A stretch of DNA of 64,000 nt, taken from JAEINY01 sp942490535. GTDB lineage: Bacteria; Bacteroidota; Bacteroidia; Bacteroidales; Marinilabiliaceae. This document shows, in pieces, positions 7,447 to 16,061 of this stretch. Under the pieces are notes generated by a model. That model was not told the DNA's origin. It saw only the letters and a program-made list of their open reading frames with translations, and ran no database searches. Position 1 is the stretch's first letter. Each line of letters starts with the position of its first letter. Position numbers and translations under genes: made by a program. The stretch lies in NCBI GenBank assembly GCA_942490535.1, contig CALNXQ010000003.1, positions 1 to 64,000 on the forward strand, in the 5' to 3' direction.

Positions 7447-9954
7447 CTACAAACTCAACTCAAATTTAGCACGGATGCCGAAATTAGGCGCCCCTACCGT
7501 TGATTCAGGCGTGAGCCGCCAGATGGCTTCGACGCGCAAGACTTTCAGAATGTTTTCAATGCCGGCACCCACTTCCACATAAGGCTTGCCGTTCAATGAC
7601 GACACCGAAGCCGGAAGCTGGATGGACTCATATTGCTGATCGCTCAAATCACCGATCATGCCTTTGGCTGAAAACACCCCGCGAAATCCCAGACTTCGCA
7701 GCAAGGGCATCCGGTTAAATACAAAACCATTCAGATGGTATTCAGTGTAAGCATGCAGGTAGCGATCGTGCACAAATTCCAGATAATTGATCATGTTGAA
7801 ATCATAGGTGTAATAACCATAGGTTTCGTTACCCCGGGGTATCTCCAAAAAAGTATAGGGCAACTTCCCGAACACCGCACCGCCTTCCACCGCATATCGA
7901 AACGTGGTTTGCCCCATGTTTACTTTGTGCTTAATGGTGGCATGCAGCTTGGTATAATTCTCTTCCTGACCGGCAAAGGCAACCTGTCCGGCAGCCACTG
8001 TGAAATGGAGAATGGGATAATCAGAAGTCAGATAGAGCCGCATGAACTCATCATCCAGTATTTTTTCGCGCCAGGATAAACGAATGTCCAGGGCCGCTTC
8101 ATAATTGGTCACTTCAGTCACCGCATTACCTTTGTAAATAAAAGGATAAAACTCCGGTGAGTGATGCCGCACATGGCCCAGATCCAGCTTGGTGGAGAAG
8201 CCTGTTTTCCATTCATGCTCATAGCTCAGGCGGGTATTTTGCTGACGGTACAACTCATCAAATTCATCGCGGGTAAAAAAGGCCGATACCAGGTTATTCT
8301 CAGAGGGGCTCAGCATGTTTTCATACAAGTAGAGAATTTTCCGGTTCTCCCCCATACGCGCATAGGTATCATCATAAGCCAACTTAAACACCCGTCGACG
8401 GATGCCGGGTAATTTATATCCGCCTCCCATACTGGCCGATACTTTTTGAGTACGGGTGGCGTAGCCCAGGCCACCCCACACCATCCAGCGGTTGCTGATT
8501 TCTTTACTAGTGCGTCCGCCCATAAACAAGCGCATCCCTTCAATTTTATTGAACTGCAGCAAATGCATGTAAGGCCCCATCTCCAAACGGCCAAAATCAT
8601 AATAACCGGTCATGGACATACGGGCCAAATTATCCACCAGCTTCACCACCGGAATGGTATTTACCGAATCAATGGTGGCGTACAATTCCTTATCATTGGC
8701 CGTTAACGGCACATGACGTGCCTGGAGCCAATAGGTGGTGTCGCGATCTTTAAACCCATCTGTTTTAACCGATTCATAGGCTAAACTTTTGGCACTTAAG
8801 GCTACCGTATTGCGTGGATTAATACTGACTTTAGCGTAGGAAGCCTGCTGGGTGAAATCCAGTTCCATCCGGTCATTTTTGGTGGGGATATCGATGGGCA
8901 GATAGTCAAACACCGCCTTGATGGAGTTGGTTCCGAAAAAGGAGATACTATCATTGATCAGTTGAAACTGGCTACTCAGGGACAGTGATTTGACAAAATT
9001 CATGTTGCTTTTGGTCGATAATTCCCCATTCACTTCCACCAATGAATAGTACTTATCTTCCACAATCATATGGCCTCGGAACACCTTATCCTGTTTGCGC
9101 CGGGGGGTAAACAGAATTTTGTAATGGGTTACATCGCCCAGGACCACACTATCCTCTAAATAGTAGTGATAAAAAAACCACCCATTGGAAGCCGCCGGAC
9201 TCACAAAGTTCTCTTCAAACAGTTTCAGAAAATTATTGTAAAAATTATACTCAATGTCCAATCCGCTGGTATATCCACCTATTTCGTAATCGCCCAAAAC
9301 CCCTAAGCCGGAGGTTTGATCGGCCAGAATGGTGGATTTTTGCCGCAAGGGCTGACGCTGAAACTCATTGAACACGATTTGCTCCGACAAATAAACCGGC
9401 AGGTATTTGCTGCCATCATCCGCCGTGCGAAAAACCGATTGATGCTTCCGAAAGGCACGGGCATCCATTAACGTACTATCGGCATTGTTGATGAGGTATT
9501 CCCACTTGGAGTATTTCTCATAGTCGTAGCGCTCCTGACTTTCCGGATTATTGCGCTTCTTATTGGCCACCATCCTGGCCAATAGCGTCCGCACCGGTCC
9601 GTCATCCGGCTTAACCTCCACTTCCATCAACGCAATATTATCGGGCGATAACTCAATATTTACGGGGTTGGATAATTGTGAAACCTGAAGCTTGTATTCC
9701 AAATACCCAATGGACGAGAAAACAAGGGTGTCTGCCTTAATTGGCGAGGACAATTTGAAACTGCCATTCACATCACTGATGGTGCCAATGGTGGTGCCTT
9801 TGAAATACACATTGACCATGGGAATCGCCTCCTTGGTCTCCGCATCAATCACCGAACCATTGAAAAACAAGGACTGACCAAAACCCACTTGTGTCACCAT
9901 CCAACCACCGACAAGCAGCACCAGCATTCGCATTCCCAACCACCTTCTCAACAT
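7447..9954 (-). CDS. DUF5686 / carboxypeptidase-like regulatory domain outer-membrane protein
   Basis: An 835-residue envelope protein. An N-terminal signal sequence (best core from the Met at residue 8, MRMLVLLVGGWMVTQVGFGQ) is followed by a CarboxypepD_reg-like beta-sandwich (about residues 30-110: GSVIDAETKEAIPMVNVYFK, then TTIGTISDVNGSFKL). The remainder matches the DUF5686 type and ends in beta strands with an aromatic-poor but barrel-like C-terminus (NFGIRAKFELSL). These proteins are common in Bacteroidota and sit in the outer membrane; their function is not established. The gene is monocistronic here, with a gap of more than 400 bp upstream. The family call rests on the domain order and characteristic sequence. 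Confidence 0.85.
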   Translation of the reverse strand: MLRRWLGMRMLVLLVGGWMVTQVGFGQSLFFNGSVIDAETKEAIPMVNVYFKGTTIGTISDVNGSFKLSSPIKADTLVFSSIGYLEYKLQVSQLSNPVNIELSPDNIALMEVEVKPDDGPVRTLLARMVANKKRNNPESQERYDYEKYSKWEYLINNADSTLMDARAFRKHQSVFRTADDGSKYLPVYLSEQIVFNEFQRQPLRQKSTILADQTSGLGVLGDYEIGGYTSGLDIEYNFYNNFLKLFEENFVSPAASNGWFFYHYYLEDSVVLGDVTHYKILFTPRRKQDKVFRGHMIVEDKYYSLVEVNGELSTKSNMNFVKSLSLSSQFQLINDSISFFGTNSIKAVFDYLPIDIPTKNDRMELDFTQQASYAKVSINPRNTVALSAKSLAYESVKTDGFKDRDTTYWLQARHVPLTANDKELYATIDSVNTIPVVKLVDNLARMSMTGYYDFGRLEMGPYMHLLQFNKIEGMRLFMGGRTSKEISNRWMVWGGLGYATRTQKVSASMGGGYKLPGIRRRVFKLAYDDTYARMGENRKILYLYENMLSPSENNLVSAFFTRDEFDELYRQQNTRLSYEHEWKTGFSTKLDLGHVRHHSPEFYPFIYKGNAVTEVTNYEAALDIRLSWREKILDDEFMRLYLTSDYPILHFTVAAGQVAFAGQEENYTKLHATIKHKVNMGQTTFRYAVEGGAVFGKLPYTFLEIPRGNETYGYYTYDFNMINYLEFVHDRYLHAYTEYHLNGFVFNRMPLLRSLGFRGVFSAKGMIGDLSDQQYESIQLPASVSSLNGKPYVEVGAGIENILKVLRVEAIWRLTPESTVGAPNFGIRAKFELSL

Positions 9955-10103
9955 AAAGTCAATTTACAACTAATTAAAGGCATTTATTATTCGTTTGGTT
10001 CATTTCAGCTTTGAGACAAATGGCTAGCATGATACACTTATTCAAAATTAATTATGCAAAACTAATTTCCACTACTTCCAGCTACAAAAAGTCATCAATT
10101 AAC

Positions 10104-10127
10104 GAATGTACAAACATTTATACATTC
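10104..10127. promoter_or_regulatory. Inverted repeat in divergent intergenic region, possible operator
   Basis: GAATGTA (10104-10110) and TACATTC (10121-10127) form a 7-bp inverted repeat around an AT-rich 10-bp centre. They lie in the AT-rich 420-bp gap (9955-10376) between the divergent DUF5686 and PAP2 genes. The spacing would suit a dimeric regulator, but no partner regulator is encoded nearby. Nothing else clear was seen in this gap. Confidence 0.3.
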
Positions 10128-10376
10128 TTAAACGAAATTAATAAACCCATCTATGGATTAATATAACAAAGAGACAATATTAATTCATGTGCGTTGCATC
10201 CCCCAATAAAAAGGAATGAACTCGCATTTTTCAGGGATGAAACGTCTCCCTGTTTGTACTACAGACACCCGATCGATCCAAAAGTTGCAGCCGCCAGGCA
10301 TTTTTACCCACTAAAACGTCACGGAGGCTTTCCTTTTTCTGGCAAAAAAGTTAATTTCGGCAAAAATTCGACGCCC

Positions 10377-11084
10377 ATGAGTTTAATTAGCCAACTGATA
10401 GAATTAGATCAGGAATTGTTACTGAGTTTAAATAGTCATTTTTCCGCCTATTGGGATCATTTTTTTTGGATGTTCACCAGCAAGGAGGTGTGGCTTCCCC
10501 TGTATCTGACTCTGGGCTATGTCATCTTTAAAAATCATGGCTTAAAGGGATTCGTCACCTTACTGGCCATCGGCCTCTTGATCTTTCTTTGCGACCAGAT
10601 ATCCACCAATGTATTTAAAGAAGGGTTTGAACGTTTTCGCCCCTCCCGGGATCCACAGCTCAAATACCTGGTCCACCTGATCAATGGGAAACGGGGCGGC
10701 ATGTATGGATTTGTGTCATCGCATGCCACCAACTCCTTTGGATTAGCCATGTTTACAGCCCTTCTGTTCCGAAACCGAACGTTCACCATTGGTATCTTTG
10801 TGTGGGCACTGATCAATTCCTATTCACGCATCTACATGGGCTTACACTATCCGGGCGATATTTTAGGCGGCTTGTTATTGGGTATTCTTTTGGGTAAAAT
10901 CGTGTATGAAATATACCTGCGGGTAATTACCCGGTTCCTGGTGATTTCGCACCACAATAAACGACTGCTCATAAGTGGTCTGGCCGAAACATTTAAGAAA
11001 GATGCCCTAATTGCCTTTTTTGCCATCATAATCATGACCGGAACCTTACTCCTGGCTGCCAAAGTCCTCTTAAAACTGTTGTAA
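10377..11084 (+). CDS. PAP2-family membrane phosphatase
   Basis: A 235-residue membrane phosphatase, probably acting on a lipid phosphate or pyrophosphate such as phosphatidate or undecaprenyl pyrophosphate. The three PAP2 motifs are present: KEGFERFRPSRD (motif 1), SSHATNSFG (motif 2, with the catalytic His) and SRIYMGLHYPGDILGG (motif 3). There are five or six hydrophobic segments plus a final C-terminal helix. I chose ATG 10377 because residues encoded upstream (from 10194) are polar, unlike the family, and the helix pattern begins right after it. The next gene on the strand starts 112 bp downstream. The exact substrate is unknown. Confidence 0.88.
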   Translation: MSLISQLIELDQELLLSLNSHFSAYWDHFFWMFTSKEVWLPLYLTLGYVIFKNHGLKGFVTLLAIGLLIFLCDQISTNVFKEGFERFRPSRDPQLKYLVHLINGKRGGMYGFVSSHATNSFGLAMFTALLFRNRTFTIGIFVWALINSYSRIYMGLHYPGDILGGLLLGILLGKIVYEIYLRVITRFLVISHHNKRLLISGLAETFKKDALIAFFAIIIMTGTLLLAAKVLLKLL

Positions 11085-11196
11085 AGCGATTTCTAATGTT
11101 TCAATTTTAGCATGCAGTAATAAGGTACTTTTACTCACTGCGCTGACAACATATGCAATCACCGCTTTGTTATAGTAGAACAGACTGTAACAAACT

Positions 11197-12243
11197 ATGC
11201 GTGCTATGAGAAGATTGTTGTTTTTGCTGCTCTTGTCTCTATTGCTGGGATCCCCTCTTCTAAAAGCCACCGATCCGGTAAAAAAACCAACGGTGGTTAA
11301 CTTAACCTGGGATCATTTACACCTGGATACCATTGCGCCCTTGCCAACGAACCTCAACGTTTTAATCATCAGCAATCGTTCTTTTTGTGCTTCCGATACC
11401 TTGAACGGATTCCTGCGCAATGACCGGCCCAAACATCGTAAATTAACTTATTACATCGCCTCCTGCCAGGACACAAGTTGGCAGGTGGTGAAATATGACA
11501 CGTTCAGCCAGGCCATGGACATCATGAACCGGCAGCATGATTTCGTCTTTTTTATTCACGGCCATGGCAAAGGATTCCCCCAGGTATTAAAGCGCAGTGC
11601 CGAAATTAGCCAGCGGTACAATGTGAATATTGTGACTTTTGATTGGCCCAGTCAGAATGGAAATTTTAACCGGTCCCTGAACTATGTGCGGCATTGTACC
11701 AACAACCTGGAAACCGCATTGGATGAATATGCCGATTATAAAAAGATGCATTTGCCGGATCAGCTGAATCATACCCTCTTCACGCACAGCCTGGGTGGCT
11801 ATCAATTAATCCGGCTCATCCTAACCGACAAAACAGATGTGCTGGCTGATGGCCAACTGTTTAATACAATCGTTTTAAATGCACCGGCCATCAAGCATAA
11901 AAAGCACAACCGGTACCTCAACAAAATTAGCCGTAATAACCACGTGTATGTCATGCTCAATAAAAATGACTGGGTGCTCAACGGTGCTACGCTGCTCATG
12001 TTCGCACGGCAACTAGGCACTAAAGCAGAGCCTCCCCTGGCCAACCAGGTGACTTATTTTGACTTTACTAAAGTGGCCCAAAAGGAACACACCTATTTCA
12101 TTGGGGCGCATGCCTTCGAAGACAGCATCCCGCAAATCAAAAACATCTATTCCAATTTATTGCATGGACACCCCATTGATCCGGAGGAAAAAAGCTATTT
12201 GTCGCTTAAGGAAGGCAACGGTGGGTATTATGTAGAGCCCTAA
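11197..12243 (+). CDS. DUF900-like secreted alpha/beta hydrolase
   Basis: A 348-residue protein with an N-terminal signal peptide (RRLLFLLLLSLLLGSPLLKA). The core has a DUF900-type alpha/beta hydrolase pattern: an oxyanion-hole strand FFIHGHGKGF near residue 110, NIVTFDWPSQ, and a nucleophile elbow THSLGGYQ near residue 195, where Ser is the predicted nucleophile. The C-terminal half contains Asp and His candidates (KNDW; IGAHAFEDS). Likely a periplasmic serine esterase or lipase of unknown substrate. It is downstream of the PAP2 gene and convergent with the next gene. An alternative start at the Met three codons in is equally possible. Confidence 0.75.
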   Translation: MRAMRRLLFLLLLSLLLGSPLLKATDPVKKPTVVNLTWDHLHLDTIAPLPTNLNVLIISNRSFCASDTLNGFLRNDRPKHRKLTYYIASCQDTSWQVVKYDTFSQAMDIMNRQHDFVFFIHGHGKGFPQVLKRSAEISQRYNVNIVTFDWPSQNGNFNRSLNYVRHCTNNLETALDEYADYKKMHLPDQLNHTLFTHSLGGYQLIRLILTDKTDVLADGQLFNTIVLNAPAIKHKKHNRYLNKISRNNHVYVMLNKNDWVLNGATLLMFARQLGTKAEPPLANQVTYFDFTKVAQKEHTYFIGAHAFEDSIPQIKNIYSNLLHGHPIDPEEKSYLSLKEGNGGYYVEP

Positions 12244-12245
12244 CC

Positions 12246-12401
12246 AGGACGAGCCAGAACCAAATAATGAGTATCGATCAACAAATGAAAAATGTCGAAT
12301 TCGTAAATCTCAAATCGTTAATCGATATTCATCATTCCAAAGAGTCCAAAAACAATAGCCTGCCAAATAATTCAAGCATATCAGCAGCAAGGCACTAAAA
12401 T
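12246..12401 (+). repeat. Direct repeat copy B with an internal ~70-bp insertion
   Basis: Blocks at 12246-12270 and about 12343-12401 match copy A at 7324-7413 in the same orientation. The extra segment, about 12271-12342, is bounded near its ends by TATCGAT (12272-12278) and ATCGATA (12321-12327), an inverted repeat. This suggests a small inserted element absent from copy A. Confidence 0.7.
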
Positions 12402-12431
12402 AAAAAAAGGCCCAATCCCATTGAGCCTTTT
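12402..12431 (-). terminator. Rho-independent terminator for the small secreted-protein gene
   Basis: Read on the minus strand, a 12-bp stem (AAAAGGCTCAAT pairing with ATTGGGCCTTTT, one G-T wobble) with a 3-base loop is followed by a T-rich run. It lies 23 bp past the stop of the gene at 12454-12969. The A/T-rich base could also serve the convergent gene ending at 12243. Confidence 0.85.
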
Positions 12432-12453
12432 GAATATACTTACACTGTTAACT

Positions 12454-12969
12454 TTAGAAGTAAAGGTGGTAACCCACACTGATATTAAACGGCCATGGGG
12501 CGGTAATATCCACGTTTGAATCCTCATCCAAAGCATCGTAATCATCTTTAAACGCAGAGGATCGAACCGGAATTAAAAGATCCACATCAAATCCGTGCCG
12601 CTTGGATTGTCCAAAACGGAAACTATTTCCAAAACCGAAGGAAGGGCCATAGTAGGACTTATTGTAATCTGAAGCATCCAGCACGATAATCACCGCATTG
12701 TAACCGTACAAAGCTTTCAGCACCGGACGATAGACTTTTTCAGGTGATCCCAGATACAGGTTGACACCGACTCCGGCATTCGCATCCACCAGGTTATATC
12801 CCAGGTGGCCGGTGATGCCAATCATGTGATGGGGATGAATGGACATATTGACACCAAAACCACCATAGTTGAGTCCCATACCGGTTCCAAAATTTAAATT
12901 CTGATCGACTTGAGCGGTTGCAGAAAGGCAAAACAGGAGTCCTACTGCCATTAAAATGTTTGTCTTCAT
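12454..12969 (-). CDS. Small secreted protein, probable outer-membrane beta-barrel-like
   Basis: A 171-residue protein with a cleavable signal peptide (MKTNILMAVGLLFCLSATAQ). The mature part is glycine- and aromatic-rich with alternating hydrophobic strands and ends in PWPFNISVGYHLYF. The terminal Phe and strand pattern are those of an outer-membrane barrel. No named family was recognised. It is followed by a strong terminator and separated from the ligase gene by 70 bp, so it is probably a single-gene unit. Confidence 0.65.
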   Translation of the reverse strand: MKTNILMAVGLLFCLSATAQVDQNLNFGTGMGLNYGGFGVNMSIHPHHMIGITGHLGYNLVDANAGVGVNLYLGSPEKVYRPVLKALYGYNAVIIVLDASDYNKSYYGPSFGFGNSFRFGQSKRHGFDVDLLIPVRSSAFKDDYDALDEDSNVDITAPWPFNISVGYHLYF

Positions 12970-13039
12970 AGTAACATAAGCTATTAAGGTTCAAGACTAA
13001 TATAGCAAATTATTCGCAACAATCAGTTTTAATGCCACC

Positions 13040-14350
13040 TTAGTCTTTGATCCGTTCATCCATAAAGATCACAGGCTTCCGACTCATGGCCGGGAATTGC
13101 AATTGATGCACTTCAGCCGGTGTCCTGAACTCAATGGAAGGGGCTACGCGTAACTTGGCCCGAAAATGATCTTTAATGCTTTTCTCAAATACTTTATCCT
13201 GACGCTGGCTACCGATGATTATTAAAATATCATCTGTTCCGATGCTGTTATTAGATACTTTCACCACATAATTTTCCACCTCTTTAATCTCATTCAGTAA
13301 ATCGTACAAAGATGGCGGATACAAGGTGGTTCCTTTGTATTTTATCATCTGATTCTTTCGGCCAACAACAGGTCCCAAGCGAATACTGGTGCGGCCGCAG
13401 GTACAAGGTTCTTCAAAACGGGCACAGATATCCCCTGTTTTAAAACGTAGCAACGGCATGCCTTCCACACCCAAAGTTGTGATGGTCAATTCGCCCAATT
13501 CACCCGCAGGCACCGGCTGATCGTTTTCATCCAGGAACTCAATAATTAGCAATTCTGGGTGATGATGCCCGCCTTGTCCGGCTTCGCACTCGGTAAAAGC
13601 AGCACCCATTTCGGTGGATGCATAGGTCGAATAAAGCTTGATGTCCCAGCGATCCTTTATTTGCTGGCCCAGGGTATTGAGTTCAAAGCCCCCGTTACGA
13701 ATGGGCTCCCCAATACAGATGGCCGATTTAACAGCCGTTTGATTCAGATCAATGCCTTTGGCATCGGCATATTCAATGAGCTTCAATAAAAAGGAGGGCA
13801 CCGTAATGAAAGCAGTTGAGTTAAACCGCTTCAGGGTATCAAACTGCAATTCGGGATTACCCGGACCTACACGTACCACACCTGCTCCCAGCTGACGCAG
13901 ACCCAGAAAATAAGCCAATCCGGCCATGAAACGGCGATCAATGGTCACCATCAATTGGTAGATGTCCGACGGTTGACCACCCGTGGTTGTAAAAGAGAGG
14001 TATTCATTGTAAGCCAGGCGCTGCAGATCCTTTTCAGTGGCTGCAAAAGTCACGGGATCGCCCGATGTACCTGATGTGGTAATGTAATCGATAATGCTAT
14101 CGGGAGCGGCACACAAGAAATCCATGTTGTATTTCTGCAAATCATCCTTCGAGGTAGTCGGAATCGCCTGCAAATCTTCCAACGTTTTAATGGAAGACAC
14201 ATCTATCTGCTGATTTGAAAATAACCTTTTATAGAAGGGCGAATGGGCCTGCAGATAGGTCAGTAAATCCCGCAATTTTTGCTCCTGAAAGGCTTTAATC
14301 TCCTGGTGACTCTTTAATTCAATCTCCGGAATAAATGGTTGTGCACTCAT
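13040..14350 (-). CDS. PaaK-like adenylate-forming ligase of the pigment cluster
   Basis: A 436-residue AMP-binding enzyme of the phenylacetate-CoA ligase / coenzyme F390 synthetase type. The P-loop-like motif is TTSGTSGDPVTF (about residues 93-104). YASTEMGAAF and, towards the C-terminus, GDICARFEEPCTCGRTS match PaaK-type ligases, whose cysteines may bind zinc. In aryl polyene and flexirubin loci, such an enzyme activates the coumarate-type starter for transfer to ACP or CoA; that role here is inferred from the context. It is the last gene of the minus-strand pigment operon, 18 bp after the C45 hydrolase gene. Confidence 0.85.
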   Translation of the reverse strand: MSAQPFIPEIELKSHQEIKAFQEQKLRDLLTYLQAHSPFYKRLFSNQQIDVSSIKTLEDLQAIPTTSKDDLQKYNMDFLCAAPDSIIDYITTSGTSGDPVTFAATEKDLQRLAYNEYLSFTTTGGQPSDIYQLMVTIDRRFMAGLAYFLGLRQLGAGVVRVGPGNPELQFDTLKRFNSTAFITVPSFLLKLIEYADAKGIDLNQTAVKSAICIGEPIRNGGFELNTLGQQIKDRWDIKLYSTYASTEMGAAFTECEAGQGGHHHPELLIIEFLDENDQPVPAGELGELTITTLGVEGMPLLRFKTGDICARFEEPCTCGRTSIRLGPVVGRKNQMIKYKGTTLYPPSLYDLLNEIKEVENYVVKVSNNSIGTDDILIIIGSQRQDKVFEKSIKDHFRAKLRVAPSIEFRTPAEVHQLQFPAMSRKPVIFMDERIKD

Positions 14351-14368
14351 CTACAATACGTCTTCAAT

Positions 14369-16060
14369 TTACTTTTCTACTAATGCTTCATTTGTTTTGG
14401 CCAGCCATTCCTCCAGATTTTCCCGGTCAACAATCCGGGGAATCTCCTTTTCTAATCCGGCCTGGAAATAAGCTGCCGCTTGTTGATAATGTCCCAACTC
14501 AAAAGCCACTTGACCTGTTACGACAAAACTGTAGTAATAATCAGAATTAAGCGTTATGATTCGATTCAAATCCATTTGGGCCAGCTCTGTTTTATTTTCA
14601 GTCCGGATTAATCGTCGGGCTTTTTCAAAGAGCTGCTGCTGTTCTCTAAAATGTAAATATTCTTCGCTGGTGAGAAACGGATCAGCCGGTAGTGTCAACA
14701 CCGAATCGGCAATGGGCTGCGTCGGATCGACACGGCTATCAAATATTTTATTGAGGTCATACGCCACATACCGTCCCAATTGGTAGGGATTGGCCGACAC
14801 CCATACCTGGCGTTGCTGCGGTTTGAAAATCACGGAATGGTGAGCGATCAGCTGATTGATGGCGCGCTCATTCCCCATTCCGATAGAGGCGTTGTTCAGG
14901 CCTTTTTGATCGCGCAGTAACTGTGCCATGGCGGCTACATCCAACCGGTCCGTTTGGCTCATCAATTCAGCGACGCGCTTATAACGATAGAGCGATGCCC
15001 CTTCTTCCCGGCTCTCTTGGGTCAATTCATCCGCTTTAAAAGTGTCACTCTGAAAATGATTGGTCAGGATAATCTCCTCCTGACCGGGATCGTAAATCCC
15101 TAACTTTTCCGGCGATTTCTCAATAACCACCACTTTGTTATCGGCAGCCGAACCAATGAGAAAAGACTCCGACACAAAGGTGTCATAGGACTGAGCAATT
15201 TCTATGGCTTCTTCAATATTACCGGCATGTTGTAAAATCTGACGTGCCAATAGCGAAACCGGTAATTTGGTAGCCAGCGGAATGGCGGTCTTGGCCGAAT
15301 TGAGCGTGATGGTTAATCCAGCCCGGTTCATGCCCGATACGACGCCGGTCATACCACCCCAGGTGATGGTCATGAAAGGATGGCCCGTATCAGGCCGGTA
15401 AAAGCCGATGATCTTATCCCGGGCAAATGCATCACCCATGTGAAAATCGAAGTTACGGCCAATGATCAGCGTACTGTCAGCCGACCGACTGCCCCAGGTA
15501 CCCAATGCCGTGCACGCCACCAGGTTTAAATTCTGAAGGGCATGGCCAATGTCATGGGCACCGTGGTAGTTCAAGATGCGTTGATAAGCAGGGGCAATGA
15601 ATGCAAAATCGGGTGAAGCAGCCTGTGCCACTCCAAAAATCTCCTGCTGATTCTCCAACGGCACGTATTCATCCATGTCCTTATTGAACCAGGCAATGAA
15701 ATATTTCAGGAAGTTCAGGTACGATTCAGAAGGAATCATCTCCCGCAAACGTTCCACAAACACCTCTTCCTGATATTGCACCAACTCTTTCGCTAAAAGC
15801 CCATGTTTGTACCCCATCTCAAAGGGTGAGCCAGTGACATATAATTCAAATTGGCCATCTTTGTTTTTACGAATCCAGCTATCACCACATGCAAACACAT
15901 CCTGTGCCAGTTGCGTACGTTCCAACTTCAGCACCTCCTCCCGGTACTCCACCACCGGTTCGTCGAGTACCACCACCATGCGAAACAAGATGATGAGAAA
16001 GCCAATCAGCACCGTTATCACCATCAAGCCTCTTATAAGCCCTTTCATTACTTTCTTCAT
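14369..16060 (-). CDS. C45-family Ntn-hydrolase/acyltransferase-like protein
   Basis: A 563-residue protein with one N-terminal transmembrane helix (MVITVLIGFLIILFRMVVV). The middle matches the C45/acyl-CoA:6-aminopenicillanate acyltransferase group: NLVACTALGTWGSRS with a candidate N-terminal-nucleophile Cys near residue 183, then GRNFDF and TWGGMTGVVSGMNRAGLTIT. In this family the Cys becomes N-terminal after self-cleavage. The C-terminal 100 residues look like a TPR-like helical segment. Similar proteins occur in flexirubin loci; an amide- or ester-forming/cleaving step on the pigment is inferred. It overlaps nothing and lies one base from the oxidoreductase stop. Confidence 0.8.
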   Translation of the reverse strand: MKKVMKGLIRGLMVITVLIGFLIILFRMVVVLDEPVVEYREEVLKLERTQLAQDVFACGDSWIRKNKDGQFELYVTGSPFEMGYKHGLLAKELVQYQEEVFVERLREMIPSESYLNFLKYFIAWFNKDMDEYVPLENQQEIFGVAQAASPDFAFIAPAYQRILNYHGAHDIGHALQNLNLVACTALGTWGSRSADSTLIIGRNFDFHMGDAFARDKIIGFYRPDTGHPFMTITWGGMTGVVSGMNRAGLTITLNSAKTAIPLATKLPVSLLARQILQHAGNIEEAIEIAQSYDTFVSESFLIGSAADNKVVVIEKSPEKLGIYDPGQEEIILTNHFQSDTFKADELTQESREEGASLYRYKRVAELMSQTDRLDVAAMAQLLRDQKGLNNASIGMGNERAINQLIAHHSVIFKPQQRQVWVSANPYQLGRYVAYDLNKIFDSRVDPTQPIADSVLTLPADPFLTSEEYLHFREQQQLFEKARRLIRTENKTELAQMDLNRIITLNSDYYYSFVVTGQVAFELGHYQQAAAYFQAGLEKEIPRIVDRENLEEWLAKTNEALVEK

Positions 16061-16061
16061 A

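Noticed and set aside
10194..10376. N-terminal extension of the PAP2 gene
   Set aside because: The extension is polar and basic, without family resemblance; the helix pattern starts at 10377.
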